In this document: positions 1 to 7,470 of the stretch, in pieces
Layout of the letters: every line of letters starts with the position of its first letter
Position numbering within the stretch: position 1 is the stretch's first letter
DNA from: Geobacillus subterraneus
Lineage (GTDB): Bacteria; Bacillota; Bacilli; Bacillales; Anoxybacillaceae
Assembly (NCBI RefSeq): GCF_001618685.1
Contig: NZ_CP014342.1
Location: 2,356,001 to 2,420,000 of the forward strand
DNA: 64,000 nt
Direction of reading: 5' to 3'
Program-made: the position numbers and the translations under genes
The notes under the pieces: model-generated
What the model was told of the DNA's origin: nothing
The model's database searches: none
Seen by the model: the letters and a program-made list of their open reading frames with translations, nothing else

Positions 1-318
1 TTGAACCGCTTCGACGCCATCATCGAGTTCAAGCCGCTTGAAAAAGCGCACTTGCTTCAAATCGTCGACTTGATGCTTGCCGAGGTCAAAACGGCAATGC
101 GCGAACAAGGCATCGAACTCGACGTGACCGAAGCGGCGAAAGAAAAGCTGGCTGAGCTCGGCTACCATCCGGCCTTCGGCGCCCGCCCGCTCCGCCGCGC
201 CATCCAGGAACATGTTGAAGACAACATCGCCGACTGCCTGCTTGACGCCGATCAATCGGTGCGTGCGATCCGCATCGATGTCAAAGGCGATGCCATTGTG
301 GCGGAAATCGCATCATAA
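1..318 (+). CDS. clpE: ATP-dependent Clp protease ATP-binding subunit ClpE, C-terminal part
   Basis: The first 105 codons visible are the end of a Clp/Hsp100 ATPase; the gene starts upstream of the window. The stretch [10 protein letters not shown] and the later [21 protein letters not shown] are the sensor-2 and C-terminal small-domain signature of ClpC/ClpE/ClpB proteins. In the cell this hexameric unfoldase feeds substrates to ClpP. I prefer ClpE over ClpC because B. subtilis clpE lies in the same neighbourhood as mhqR, the mtn genes and kinE, all present here. The codon at position 1 (TTG) is just a sense Leu codon, not a start. Two hairpins follow the stop codon. Confidence 0.85.
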   Translation: MNRFDAIIEFKPLEKAHLLQIVDLMLAEVKTAMREQGIELDVTEAAKEKLAELGYHPAFGARPLRRAIQEHVEDNIADCLLDADQSVRAIRIDVKGDAIVAEIAS

Positions 319-331
319 CCGTCTGACGAAT

Positions 332-368
332 GCCGCCTCACCCCGTGTTCGGGGTGGGGCGGTTTTTT
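332..368 (+). terminator. Rho-independent terminator after clpE
   Basis: A GC-rich hairpin (GCCGCCTCACCCC / GGGGTGGGGCGG) is followed by a run of six T on the + strand, 14 bases after the clpE stop. Confidence 0.85.
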
Positions 369-373
369 GAATC

Positions 374-411
374 AAAAAAAGGCTGCGCTCCGATGTTGCG
401 CAGCCTTTTTT
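374..411 (-). terminator. Bidirectional-looking terminator closing the lar operon
   Basis: The inverted repeat GGCTGCGC / GCGCAGCC is flanked by A-runs on the left and T-runs on the right, so it can end transcription from either strand. It lies just past the reverse-strand lar unit. Confidence 0.8.
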
Positions 412-413
412 GG

Positions 414-592
414 TTAAAACAATCCGCCTTCCCGGCCGACTTCATAGAGATAATAAACGCCATAAACGAGACTGATGGCAGAAACAACCTGCACAAGCGC
501 GCGATACAACGTTTGTTTCGGGCGGGCGAACAAAAACGGCAAACCGAGAAAAGAAGGCCAAATAACAAAGTAAGCGCCAAACCGCTCATCAT
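414..592 (-). pseudogene. Small two-helix membrane protein gene with an apparent frameshift
   Basis: An ATG at 592 has a perfect ribosome site (AGGAGGACG), part of which overlaps the larC2 stop, so the gene looks translationally coupled. In the start frame the peptide begins MMSGLALTLLFGLLFS and then loses sense. In another frame the following bases read LPFLFARPKQTLYRALVQ and continue with a second hydrophobic stretch (ISLVYGVYYLYEV) to a TAA at 414-416. The 179-base span is not a multiple of three, so the two sensible halves need a one-base shift near the GGTTTGCCG segment. Family unknown. A sequencing error would look the same. Confidence 0.45.
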
Positions 593-599
593 CGTCCTC

Positions 600-1082
600 C
601 TAGGTTTTCTCCGGTTTCTCATTCAGCTGTTTCCAAACTTGTTCATACACGTTTTTCAACGGAACGCCATTTCTCTGGGCGATCGTTTTGCATTGTTCAA
701 ACTCCGGGGCTCTTTGGACGACTTGGCCGCGGTAAATGCCTTCCTTTACCGCCACCGTCCCCCACTCCGTTTCCACCTCACGAAACCGCCGCTCGAGCCG
801 ATGCACCGTCAGCGGGTAATAACGCACCCCCAGCGTCGTCGTTTCACGAAACAAAATCTCTTTCATGTCCTCAAGCTTCCCGTGCGAACATAACAGTTGC
901 AGCAAAACGCCGGGGCGATTCTTTTTCATATAAATCGGCGTGTAAAACACATCGTTTGCCCCCGCCTCAAACAACAACTCCATCACGTAGCCGAGCCACT
1001 CCCCCGGCGTGTCATCAAGATTCACTTCCATTTTGACCATTTGTTCGTCAATATGTTCATGATGAGGAGGATGGCCGCCCAT
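600..1082 (-). CDS. larC2: LarC2, C-terminal part of nickel-pincer cofactor cyclometallase
   Basis: This encodes about 160 residues matching the second half of LarC, the CTP-dependent enzyme that inserts nickel into the pyridinium bis-thiocarboxylate cofactor. Family hallmarks are LDDTPGEWLGYVMELLFEAG, YTPIYMKKNRPGVLLQLL and LFRETTTLGVRYYPL. The frame is +1 relative to larC1 and overlaps its last codons. It could be reached by frameshifting, as described for Lactobacillus larC, or by independent initiation: an ATG at 1082 has GGGAGG seven bases upstream. The open frame itself runs further up, to 1121. A small membrane-protein gene follows directly. Confidence 0.8.
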   Translation of the reverse strand: MGGHPPHHEHIDEQMVKMEVNLDDTPGEWLGYVMELLFEAGANDVFYTPIYMKKNRPGVLLQLLCSHGKLEDMKEILFRETTTLGVRYYPLTVHRLERRFREVETEWGTVAVKEGIYRGQVVQRAPEFEQCKTIAQRNGVPLKNVYEQVWKQLNEKPEKT

Positions 1083-1107
1083 CGTTCGTCCTCCCTTCCG
1101 TACACCT

Positions 1108-2022
1108 CTACCGTTGTTCACCGATCACTACGCGCAGCACATTCGGGCGGTTCGGGAACGTTTTTGTCCCAGCTCCATATCCGATGGCAGTTACTTTCAT
1201 CGACGGGAGCGGGCCAAAGCGCTCCGCCAGCACGGAAACAATCGCTGCCCCTGTCGGTGTCGTCAACTCGCCTTTCACCGCCGACTGTTCAATCGGGACG
1301 CCTTTTAACAGTTCGAGCGTCGCCGGAGCCGGCACCGGGTATTCGCCATGTGCGATATGAACCGTACCCGACCCGACGGGAATCGGAGACGACTGAATCG
1401 ACACCGCCCCTAACTGATGGATGAGAATCGCCGTTCCGACAATATCAATGATCGAATCGACGGCTCCGACTTCATGAAAATGAACATCATCCAATGGAAC
1501 GTGATGAATCCGTCCTTCTGCCTCGCCGATGCGGCGGAAAATCGCCAACGCCGTTTCTTTGACTTCCGCAGCTAACTCAGACGCTTCAATCATCCCCGCA
1601 ATTTCTTTGTATGACCGGTGATGGTGGCCGTGCCCATGATGATGATCGCTGCCGCCATGAGTGTGTGCGAGATGACGGCCATCGCCGTGATCATGTTCGT
1701 GATGATGGTGATGATTGTCATCATGACCGTGCCCGTGATGATGATGGTGTCCGTCATCATGAGCGTGCTCGTGATGGTGGTCACGATGATCATGGCCGGA
1801 GTGATGTCGATGATGGTCATCATGCTTGAGGACAACATCAAACTTTGTGCACGTAATGCCGTTTTTGACGATCTTCCGCCATGTTAACGTGTATTCCTCT
1901 TCCAACGGGAGTTTCTTTAATTCTGCTTCGAGCAGCTTCGGGTCGGCGCCGGCATCGATGAGCGCGCCGATCACCATATCTCCGCTGATTCCCGAGAAAC
2001 AATCGAAATAGATTATCGTCAT
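1108..2022 (-). CDS. larC1: LarC1, N-terminal part of nickel-pincer cofactor cyclometallase, with His-rich insert
   Basis: The protein starts MTIIYFDCFSGISGDM, the typical LarC start, and shows HFHEVGAVDSIIDIVG and GELTTPTGAAIV further on. Between about residues 70 and 140 lies a long His/Asp-rich linker (HDDHHRHH-type repeats) that probably binds or stores nickel. LarC performs the last step in making the nickel pincer cofactor used by LarA-family racemases and epimerases. ATG 2022 is chosen because AAAGGGG precedes it; a GTG three codons upstream also exists. It follows larB with a 5-base gap, and its UAG stop at 1108-1110 lies inside the larC2 open frame. Confidence 0.88.
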   Translation of the reverse strand: MTIIYFDCFSGISGDMVIGALIDAGADPKLLEAELKKLPLEEEYTLTWRKIVKNGITCTKFDVVLKHDDHHRHHSGHDHRDHHHEHAHDDGHHHHHGHGHDDNHHHHHEHDHGDGRHLAHTHGGSDHHHGHGHHHRSYKEIAGMIEASELAAEVKETALAIFRRIGEAEGRIHHVPLDDVHFHEVGAVDSIIDIVGTAILIHQLGAVSIQSSPIPVGSGTVHIAHGEYPVPAPATLELLKGVPIEQSAVKGELTTPTGAAIVSVLAERFGPLPSMKVTAIGYGAGTKTFPNRPNVLRVVIGEQR

Positions 2023-2027
2023 TCGTT

Positions 2028-2777
2028 TCACCCCTTTTGGCAGGCGAGCCGGTGAATTAAGGCAGCGCTATATCCGCCGCCAAATCCGTTATCAATATTG
2101 ACGACACTAATGCCCGGCGCGCATGAATTCAACATCGTCAATAATGCCGATAACCCTTGGAAGTGGGCGCCATAGCCGACGCTTGTCGGCACGGCGATCA
2201 CCGGGTGGGAGACAAGGCCGCTGACGACGCTTGGCAACGCCCCTTCCATTCCGGCCACGACGATCGAAACGGTCGCCGCACGAATGGCTTCGATATGGTG
2301 AAACAGCCGGTGAATGCCCGCCACGCCGACATCGTAAAACCGCCGCACTTCACAGTCGAACATCTCGGCGGTGATCGCCGCTTCCTCGGCGACGCCGAGA
2401 TCTGACGTGCCGGCACAAATCACAGCGATATACGCATCCGTTTCCTTCGTTTTCGCCTGTTCCTTTTTCCAATATAACAGACGCGCGACATCATGATACA
2501 CCAGCTCGGGAAACAGCGCACGCACAGCCGCTGCTTTGTCTTGTGTCACGCGGGTGACGAGCACGCGGTCGTCATGTTCTTTTAGTGTTCGGACAATGGC
2601 GATGATTTGGTCTGCCGTTTTTCCTTCCCCGAACACCACTTCCGGAAACCCTTGCCGTTTCGGGCGATGAAGGTCGACGTTGGCAAATCCTAAGCGGTCA
2701 AACGGCTTCAACCGCTCCTTCGCCTCTTCGACACTCAGTTCCCCTGTTTGTACTTGTCGCAAAATGTCTTCGAGCAT
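2028..2777 (-). CDS. larB: LarB, nicotinic acid adenine dinucleotide carboxylase/hydrolase
   Basis: LarB carboxylates the pyridine ring of nicotinic acid adenine dinucleotide at C5 and hydrolyses the phosphoanhydride, the first step of nickel-pincer cofactor synthesis. The C-terminal half is the PurE-like domain: CAGTSDLGVAEEAA, VVAGMEGALPSVVSGL and the glycine-rich NIDNGFGGGYSAA near the end are family signatures. About 249 residues is the usual length. ATG 2777 follows AAAGGAA; a GTG one codon upstream is possible. It directly follows the wreck of an FGGY kinase and precedes larC1 in the same transcription unit. Confidence 0.9.
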   Translation of the reverse strand: MLEDILRQVQTGELSVEEAKERLKPFDRLGFANVDLHRPKRQGFPEVVFGEGKTADQIIAIVRTLKEHDDRVLVTRVTQDKAAAVRALFPELVYHDVARLLYWKKEQAKTKETDAYIAVICAGTSDLGVAEEAAITAEMFDCEVRRFYDVGVAGIHRLFHHIEAIRAATVSIVVAGMEGALPSVVSGLVSHPVIAVPTSVGYGAHFQGLSALLTMLNSCAPGISVVNIDNGFGGGYSAALIHRLACQKG

Positions 2778-2785
2778 CACATCAC

Positions 2786-3051
2786 CTATTCCTTTTGAAA
2801 GTAGCTCGCCATATGGCGGACAAGGCGCTCGTAGCGTTCATAAACCTCTTTATTTGTTCGATTGCTTCGCGCACGGCCAAGACCGCGGAACGCTCAATTT
2901 CCGCCGCATCTTGTTCCACCCACCCTTGTTTCGGGTAATGGAACGTATTCATTTTTTCAGCCTCGGCCATCAATTGGCCGCTCCTATGAAACACACATGC
3001 TTTCACACTTGTCGTTCCAAGATCCAACCCGATCACATATTCTTTTGCCAT
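2786..3051 (-). pseudogene. FGGY-family sugar kinase remnant with internal deletion
   Basis: From ATG 3051 the frame gives MAKEYVIGLDLGTTSVKACVF, the N-terminal ATP-binding signature of FGGY carbohydrate kinases (gluconokinase/xylulokinase type), up to roughly residue 75 (WVEQDAAEIERSAVLAVREAIEQ). After that the original frame is nonsense. A different frame over the last 60 bases reads VYERYERLVRHMASYFQKE and stops at 2786-2788, which looks like an FGGY C-terminus. So both ends survive while about 400 internal codons are gone. The gene sits between intact larE and larB, suggesting that it belonged to the same operon. Confidence 0.75.
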
Positions 3052-3198
3052 GATGCCTCTCCTTTTTCGCATTCAACCAACCATTTCGAACGCTAGTCCA
3101 TTGATTCGAAAAAAGTAATTCCGGAACAGAAACACGTCAGAAATCTTTACGCTTAAGAACCTGCTTTCGACATGCTGGCCCGTTCGCTGATCGATCGC

Positions 3199-4002
3199 TT
3201 ACGGCAACATTTTGTTCATACTTCCGCTCTGATAGCCGACTAAATCGAGCGTCACATATTGATAGCCGTACGTTTGCAGCTGTTTCGCAATGCGGTCGCG
3301 ATGCGCCAAAATGACCGCCATATCGTTTGGCTCCACTTCAATTCTTGCAACCTCTTGGTGAGTGCGGACCCGCACTTGGCGAATCTGAAACGTCTGTCTG
3401 AGAAATTGTTCTGCTTTTTCCACCCTCGTCAATTTTTCCACTGTAATCGATTCGCCATAGGCAATGCGCGACGACAGACAGGCAAAAGACGGTTTGTCCC
3501 ATGTCGGCAAGCCGAGCCGGCGGGAGAGTTCACGAATTTCTTTTTTGTATAAGTTCGCCTCTTGAAGGGGGCCGCGCACCCCTCTTTCTTTCGCCGCCTT
3601 CATTCCCGGCCGATATTCGTTGGCGTCATCGGCAATGACACCGTAAACGACATTTTGAAACCCTTTTGCCTCCATAAGGGGGATCAAATGGTCAAACAAA
3701 CTGCTTTTGCAAAAATAACAGCGGTTTTTCGAGTTTTCCGCATAACCCGGGATCGCCAGTTCCGACGTTTCAATAATTTCATGCGGAGCCCCGATCCATT
3801 TCGCCAGCCGCTTTGCTTCCTCGAGTTCGCTGGACGGATACGTCTCTGAATCAGCGGTGACGGCCAGCACATGATCTGCTCCGAGCGTGTCCACCGCCGC
3901 TTTCAGCAAAAACGTGCTGTCGACCCCGCCGGAAAACGCGACCACCACTGATCCCATATCCCGAAGAATGGACTGCAGCTTTTCATATTTTTGCTCAAGC
4001 AT
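3199..4002 (-). CDS. larE: LarE, ATP-dependent sacrificial sulfur transferase
   Basis: LarE adenylates the cofactor precursor and donates a sulfur atom, in the best-known members from its own cysteine, to make the pincer thiocarboxylates. The PP-loop VVAFSGGVDSTFLLKA is near the start. ENSKNRCYFCKSSLF follows, and PSFACLSSRIAYGE holds the cysteine in the position of the sacrificial residue of Lactobacillus LarE. About 267 residues is normal. ATG 4002 follows GGGAGGTG; the longer reading from 4011 lacks a better site. It is intact although both its upstream and downstream neighbours are broken. Confidence 0.9.
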   Translation of the reverse strand: MLEQKYEKLQSILRDMGSVVVAFSGGVDSTFLLKAAVDTLGADHVLAVTADSETYPSSELEEAKRLAKWIGAPHEIIETSELAIPGYAENSKNRCYFCKSSLFDHLIPLMEAKGFQNVVYGVIADDANEYRPGMKAAKERGVRGPLQEANLYKKEIRELSRRLGLPTWDKPSFACLSSRIAYGESITVEKLTRVEKAEQFLRQTFQIRQVRVRTHQEVARIEVEPNDMAVILAHRDRIAKQLQTYGYQYVTLDLVGYQSGSMNKMLP

Positions 4003-4029
4003 CGGCTTCACCTCCCTGCCTACTTTACA

Positions 4030-4523
4030 TTAAATCGTCATGGCGCCAAACCCGCCGTCAACGCGGATGAGCGCGCCGGTGACGAAGCTTGAAGCACGGT
4101 CGGATGCCAGCCATACCGCCGCTCCTTGCAGTTCTTCCGGCTCGCCGAACCGTTTCATCGGCGTATGGCGCATAATCGCTTCAACCCGTTCATCATCCAA
4201 TATTTTCCGGTTTTGCTCAGCCGGGAAAAATCCAGGAATAATGGCGTATTGAGCAAAATGTCCCAGCCTTCTGCCCATTGCTCAATGCGCTCAGCCACTT
4301 GCAAAAGCGAAGCGCGGTCGCTGACATCGGCTTGAAACGCTTGAGCCGTCCCGCCGTGATGGCGGATGTCTGCGGCGACTTGTTCCGCCTTGTCCAAATT
4401 GCGCCCCACAATGGCGACCTTCGCTCCGTATGCAGCCAATCCTTTGGCCATCGCTGACCCTAATACACTATTTCTCCCGATGGCTACAGCTACTTTTCCT
4501 GTCAAGTCAAATAAGCGATCCAT
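4030..4523 (-). pseudogene. Short-chain dehydrogenase (hexuronate/mannonate oxidoreductase type) remnant
   Basis: The 5' part from ATG 4523 reads MDRLFDLTGKVAVAIG and SAMAKGLAAYGAKVAIVGRN, a Rossmann N-terminus, and keeps sense to about DILLN (residue 95). Sense then resumes in another frame with [38 protein letters not shown] and [18 protein letters not shown], ending in TAA at 4030-4032. The C-terminal signature [12 protein letters not shown] is typical of SDR enzymes found in Bacillus hexuronate loci. Around 100 central residues, including the Ser-Tyr-Lys catalytic segment, are missing, so the product cannot be active. Confidence 0.8.
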
Positions 4524-4544
4524 GTTGTCCTCTCCCTTTGCTTG

Positions 4545-4850
4545 TTAAAATAATTGTCCATGTTTATCAAACACCCATTCATATGGACCGGCAACGACTT
4601 CCATATTCATGACAAGCACGTCAATTTGGTCAAAAAACAGACGCGGCAGCAGCTGCTTCGCTTTTTTCTGCAGCTCCGGCTCCTTCTCAATGATTTCCTT
4701 TGGCGTCAGCACATCCACGACCGCCACTTTGTCAAACGCATTTTCAATCGTCGCCCCCCCGAACAGCACCGGTTTTTTCTCTATCATCATTTTCGCCATC
4801 GCCGGAACGTTTCCTGCTGGATGCGCTGGCGTTTCGTCTGTCATCTTCAC
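4545..4850 (-). pseudogene. Remnant of a LarA-like (nickel-pincer dependent) racemase/epimerase
   Basis: The surviving frame contains GNVPAMAKMMIEKKPVLFGG, ENAFDKVAVVDVLTPKEI and LLPRLFFDQIDVLVMN. I recognise these as the central part of LarA-family (DUF2088-related) proteins, where the DEIDVLV segment usually continues with a conserved glycine-rich stretch. Here it jumps to VAGPYEWVFDKHGQLF and stops, which looks like a C-terminus joined by deletion. No start with a convincing ribosome site and no N-terminal domain remain. Identification is by motif memory only. Its position in the lar cofactor operon supports it. Confidence 0.55.
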
Positions 4851-4858
4851 TTTTTATT

Positions 4859-5240
4859 TTACCATTTGCGATCCGTTTCTGGGGCGGCCCCAAGGTGGAC
4901 GACAATTGTCACCGGCCGCTTTTGCGGGTCAAGCTGTTTCGCCAGTTCAACAAGCGGTTGGAAATATTCGTAAGCCCCTTCTTCCTCTGAAGCCGGCTCG
5001 TTGGCGATCGACCACATCACGACCGATGGGTGATTCTTGTCGCGGGCGATCAGCTCTTTGATCACTTGCTTATGTTGTTCAAACGTTTGAAGCAATTCCC
5101 ATTTGCACGTAAACATGCGGTGTCGTATAAATTTTCACCGGTCGGTACAGCCCGGCATAATTGAAAAAATCAAAGTTCGGATTGTTGCGCACCACCGTGC
5201 CAAGTCCTTTTAGTTTCTTTTTCCCGCTTTTCGCCAAAAA
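4859..5240 (-). pseudogene. uidA: Beta-glucuronidase (GH2, UidA type) remnant
   Basis: Two pieces of a GH2 beta-glucuronidase are visible in different frames. The upstream piece reads [20 protein letters not shown] and [12 protein letters not shown], the sugar-binding domain. The downstream piece reads HKQVIKELIARDKNHPSVVM, WSIANEP (the segment with the acid/base glutamate) and QLDPQKRPVTIV before a stop at 4859. More than half of the roughly 600-residue enzyme is absent. It is the first gene of the decayed reverse-strand unit and implies that the ancestral operon handled glucuronides or related sugar acids. Confidence 0.78.
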
Positions 5241-5254
5241 CAAGAACATTTTGC

Positions 5255-5260
5255 TATAAT
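5255..5260 (+). promoter_or_regulatory. Putative -10 element of the MNT/HEPN pair
   Basis: A perfect TATAAT lies 28 bases before the TTG start of the antitoxin gene. No strong -35 is visible (CGCCAA-like at the expected place). Confidence 0.4.
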
Positions 5261-5287
5261 GGAGGAAAACATAAGGGGGTGCCGTGA

Positions 5288-5695
5288 TTGCCAAACCAAA
5301 TGGAGACGGTCATCATTCAGACCCTCCGTCCGGTTCTTGACCCGTTCGTCATTTATCTGTTCGGTTCAGCCGCCCGTGGGGCGATGCGCCCGGACAGTGA
5401 TGTCGATATCGCCTTTGTCAGCGACGGCGAACCGCATGATCCGTATGAGCTGTTTCGGCTCGCGGGGCATTTGGCTGACAAGTTAGGGCGAGATGTCGAT
5501 CTTGTCGATTTGCGCCAAGCCAGCACCGTGTTTCAAGCGCAAGTCGTCTCGACGGGAAAAGCCATTGATTGCCGCGACGAGCGGAAACGGGCTGAGTTCG
5601 AAATGAAAACATTGAAAATGTATGTGAAACTAAACGAAGAAAGAGCGCCGGTGTTAAAACAAATTACGGAAAGCGGGAGCATATATGAAAAGTGA
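5288..5695 (+). CDS. mntA: MntA-type nucleotidyltransferase antitoxin
   Basis: This is a minimal nucleotidyltransferase. [20 protein letters not shown] contains the GSx10DxD signature with its two metal-binding aspartates, and [10 protein letters not shown] gives the third acidic position. In the HEPN/MNT type VII systems, the MNT protein neutralises the HEPN toxin, in one studied case by transferring AMP to a tyrosine. TTG 5288 is the start because AAGGGGGTGCCGTGA precedes it and no ATG fits. The gene overlaps the next one by 11 bases, the usual arrangement. It sits immediately beyond the decayed uidA end. Confidence 0.85.
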   Translation: MPNQMETVIIQTLRPVLDPFVIYLFGSAARGAMRPDSDVDIAFVSDGEPHDPYELFRLAGHLADKLGRDVDLVDLRQASTVFQAQVVSTGKAIDCRDERKRAEFEMKTLKMYVKLNEERAPVLKQITESGSIYEK

Positions 5696-6104
5696 TGTCA
5701 TTTTAAACAAGATCAGCGTGATCGAACGCTGCCTGAAACGAATTCGTGAAGAATATAACGGCGATCCAAAAAATTTACAAAATTACACAAAACAAGATTC
5801 GATCGTTCTGAATTTACAGCGGGCGTGCGAAGCCTGCATCGATTTGGCCATGCATATCGTTGCCGAGCAAAAATTCGGATTGCCGCAGCATAGCCGCGAT
5901 GCGTTCGCTCTTCTCGAAGAACATGGGGTCATCTCCCCTTCCGTAAGCAAAAAGATGAAGGCGATGATCGGATTCCGCAACATCGCTGTTCACGACTACC
6001 AACAACTGAACCTCGGCATCGTGCAAGCCATCGTTGAACACCATCTTGATGATTTCAAACAGTTTGCCGAAGCTATCCTCCGTTATGCGAAAGAAAACAA
6101 CTAG
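5685..6104 (+). CDS. hepT: HepT-type HEPN toxin (DUF86)
   Basis: The protein is 139 residues with the HEPN ribonuclease motif Rx4HxY seen as RNIAVHDY near residue 105, the catalytic Arg and His and the tyrosine that MNT partners modify. It also has the family pattern LNLQRACEACIDLAMHI in the second helix. HEPN toxins of this group cleave RNA. The ATG overlaps the end of mntA. All expected motif residues are present, so the pair looks functional. A GC hairpin follows directly. Confidence 0.85.
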   Translation: MKSDVILNKISVIERCLKRIREEYNGDPKNLQNYTKQDSIVLNLQRACEACIDLAMHIVAEQKFGLPQHSRDAFALLEEHGVISPSVSKKMKAMIGFRNIAVHDYQQLNLGIVQAIVEHHLDDFKQFAEAILRYAKENN

Positions 6105-6131
6105 GCCGGCTCCTGCGCGGAAGCCGGCCGG
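6103..6131. terminator. Hairpin between hepT and the convergent TetR gene
   Basis: The inverted repeat GGCCGGCT / AGCCGGCC lies between two converging genes. The T-run is poor, so termination would be weak. Confidence 0.5.
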
Positions 6132-6785
6132 TTAGCGCCGCAGACCGTTCATCAATACGTGAATCGTCCGCTCCATCTCCGCCTCATCGTCCCAATGGTG
6201 GTCAGGCAAAAGGAGAAAGCGGGCGGCCAAAAAGCCGGCGAGCGATGTGATCGTCAGGCGGATGACGGAATCGACCGGCAGCTCGGCCAACTCCCCTTTC
6301 TCTTGAAAGTGGCGGGCAATGCGGGCGAATTTCGGATACACATGCTCGACAAACACGCGTTGAAAGCACTGTTTGATCTCGGAATGAAAGGCCAGCTCCT
6401 GCCAGAGCACGCGAATCGCCGGCAAATACGTTTTCACAAACGCGTAGCGGTTAGCGAGCACCGCGCGCAAAAACTGTTCGTACGTCTCATATTCGTTGTC
6501 AAACACTTCGCGAACAAACTCTTTCGCCAAAAACGGGGCGACGGACTGAAACAATGTCGGCGTGACGATCGCCAACAATAAGTCTTTTTTCGTCTTATAG
6601 TGGCGGAAGATCGTCCCTTCCGCCACCCCGGCCTTTTTGGCGATTTCACTCGTGGAAGTCGCCGCATAGCCTTTTTCAGCAAACATTTCCACCGCCGCTT
6701 CCAAAATTTTCAGCTGTTTTTCACTGAACTTCCCGTCCTTGCCGCCGATTTGCAGCAATTCCTGAATCCATGAATGCTCGCTCAT
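6132..6785 (-). CDS. TetR-family transcriptional regulator
   Basis: The N-terminal third is a TetR helix-turn-helix: KQLKILEAAVEMFAEKGYAATST, EIAKKAGVAEGTIFRHYKTKKDLL. The remaining 150 residues form the variable ligand-binding domain. ATG 6785 follows AAGGGGTAGAG. It is the last gene of a reverse-strand unit (YhgE-like protein, ABC remnant, TetR) whose promoter region carries two copies of the palindrome GTGAGTnnnnACTCAC. A repressor of its own operon that responds to a toxic compound exported by the YhgE-type protein is the likely role. Confidence 0.85.
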   Translation of the reverse strand: MSEHSWIQELLQIGGKDGKFSEKQLKILEAAVEMFAEKGYAATSTSEIAKKAGVAEGTIFRHYKTKKDLLLAIVTPTLFQSVAPFLAKEFVREVFDNEYETYEQFLRAVLANRYAFVKTYLPAIRVLWQELAFHSEIKQCFQRVFVEHVYPKFARIARHFQEKGELAELPVDSVIRLTITSLAGFLAARFLLLPDHHWDDEAEMERTIHVLMNGLRR

Positions 6786-6796
6786 TGCTCTACCCC

Positions 6797-7446
6797 TTAC
6801 AGCTTGCGATATTTTTTCAGCGTTACTACATTTAGTACCATAAACAGCAGCGTGAAACCAAGCAGCACGTATACGTCAACAGCGATAGCGCTCCACCCCT
6901 CTCCGCGCACCATAATATCGCGCAGCGCATCCGCCCCGTAGTTGAGCGGCATGACGACGCTCAGCGAACGCAGCCATTGTTCCATCGTGTCAAGATTGAA
7001 CAAGCCGGAGAAAAACACTTGCGGCACGACGACAAGCGGGATAAACTGCACCATTTGCAGCTCGTTGTTGGCAAACGCCGACAGCAGCATCCCGAGCGCC
7101 AGCGCCGTCATCGCCAGCAAAAACGTAATGAGCAGCACATACCCGAACGAACCCTCCATCATCATGTCGAGCACATCAATAGCAAACCATGAAATTAAGC
7201 TTGCTTGAATCGTCGTAAACAGCCCGAACCCGACCATGTAGCCGGCGACCATTTCCCAGCGCCGAATTCACTCGCTTGATCAATGCCGGCGATCATGCGC
7301 ACCAACGTCGTCTTGCCCGCCCCCGACGGGCCGAGCAGGCCGAATATTTCCCCCGTCTGGACTTCCAACGACACATCGTCGATGACTACTTTTTTTCCAA
7401 ACCGCTTGGAAACACGCTCGACTTGAATAGGTGGATGAGTGCGCAT
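6797..7446 (-). pseudogene. ABC-2 exporter: ATPase N-terminus joined to permease C-terminus by deletion
   Basis: From ATG 7446 the reading is MRTHPPIQVERVSKRF with the Walker A sequence LLGPSGAGKTTLVRMIAGID, the start of an ABC ATPase. After about 60 residues the sequence switches, out of frame, to the C-terminal half of an ABC-2 membrane protein: WEMVAGYMVGFGLFTTIQAS, FIPLVVVPQVFFSGLF, SVVMPLNYGADALRDIM, ending LKKYRKL. The Walker B part of the ATPase and the first half of the permease are gone, so two genes have become one non-functional fusion. The junction is around 7262-7268 (GAATTC). Confidence 0.8.
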
Positions 7447-7470
7447 TGTTCATTCCCCCTTTACACCTCA

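Noticed and set aside
1590-1887. Dense repeats and several Met/Ile-rich frames that look like a repeat array
   Set aside because: They are the codon-level consequence of the His/Asp-rich linker of LarC1, with no spacers or fixed repeat unit; not CRISPR.
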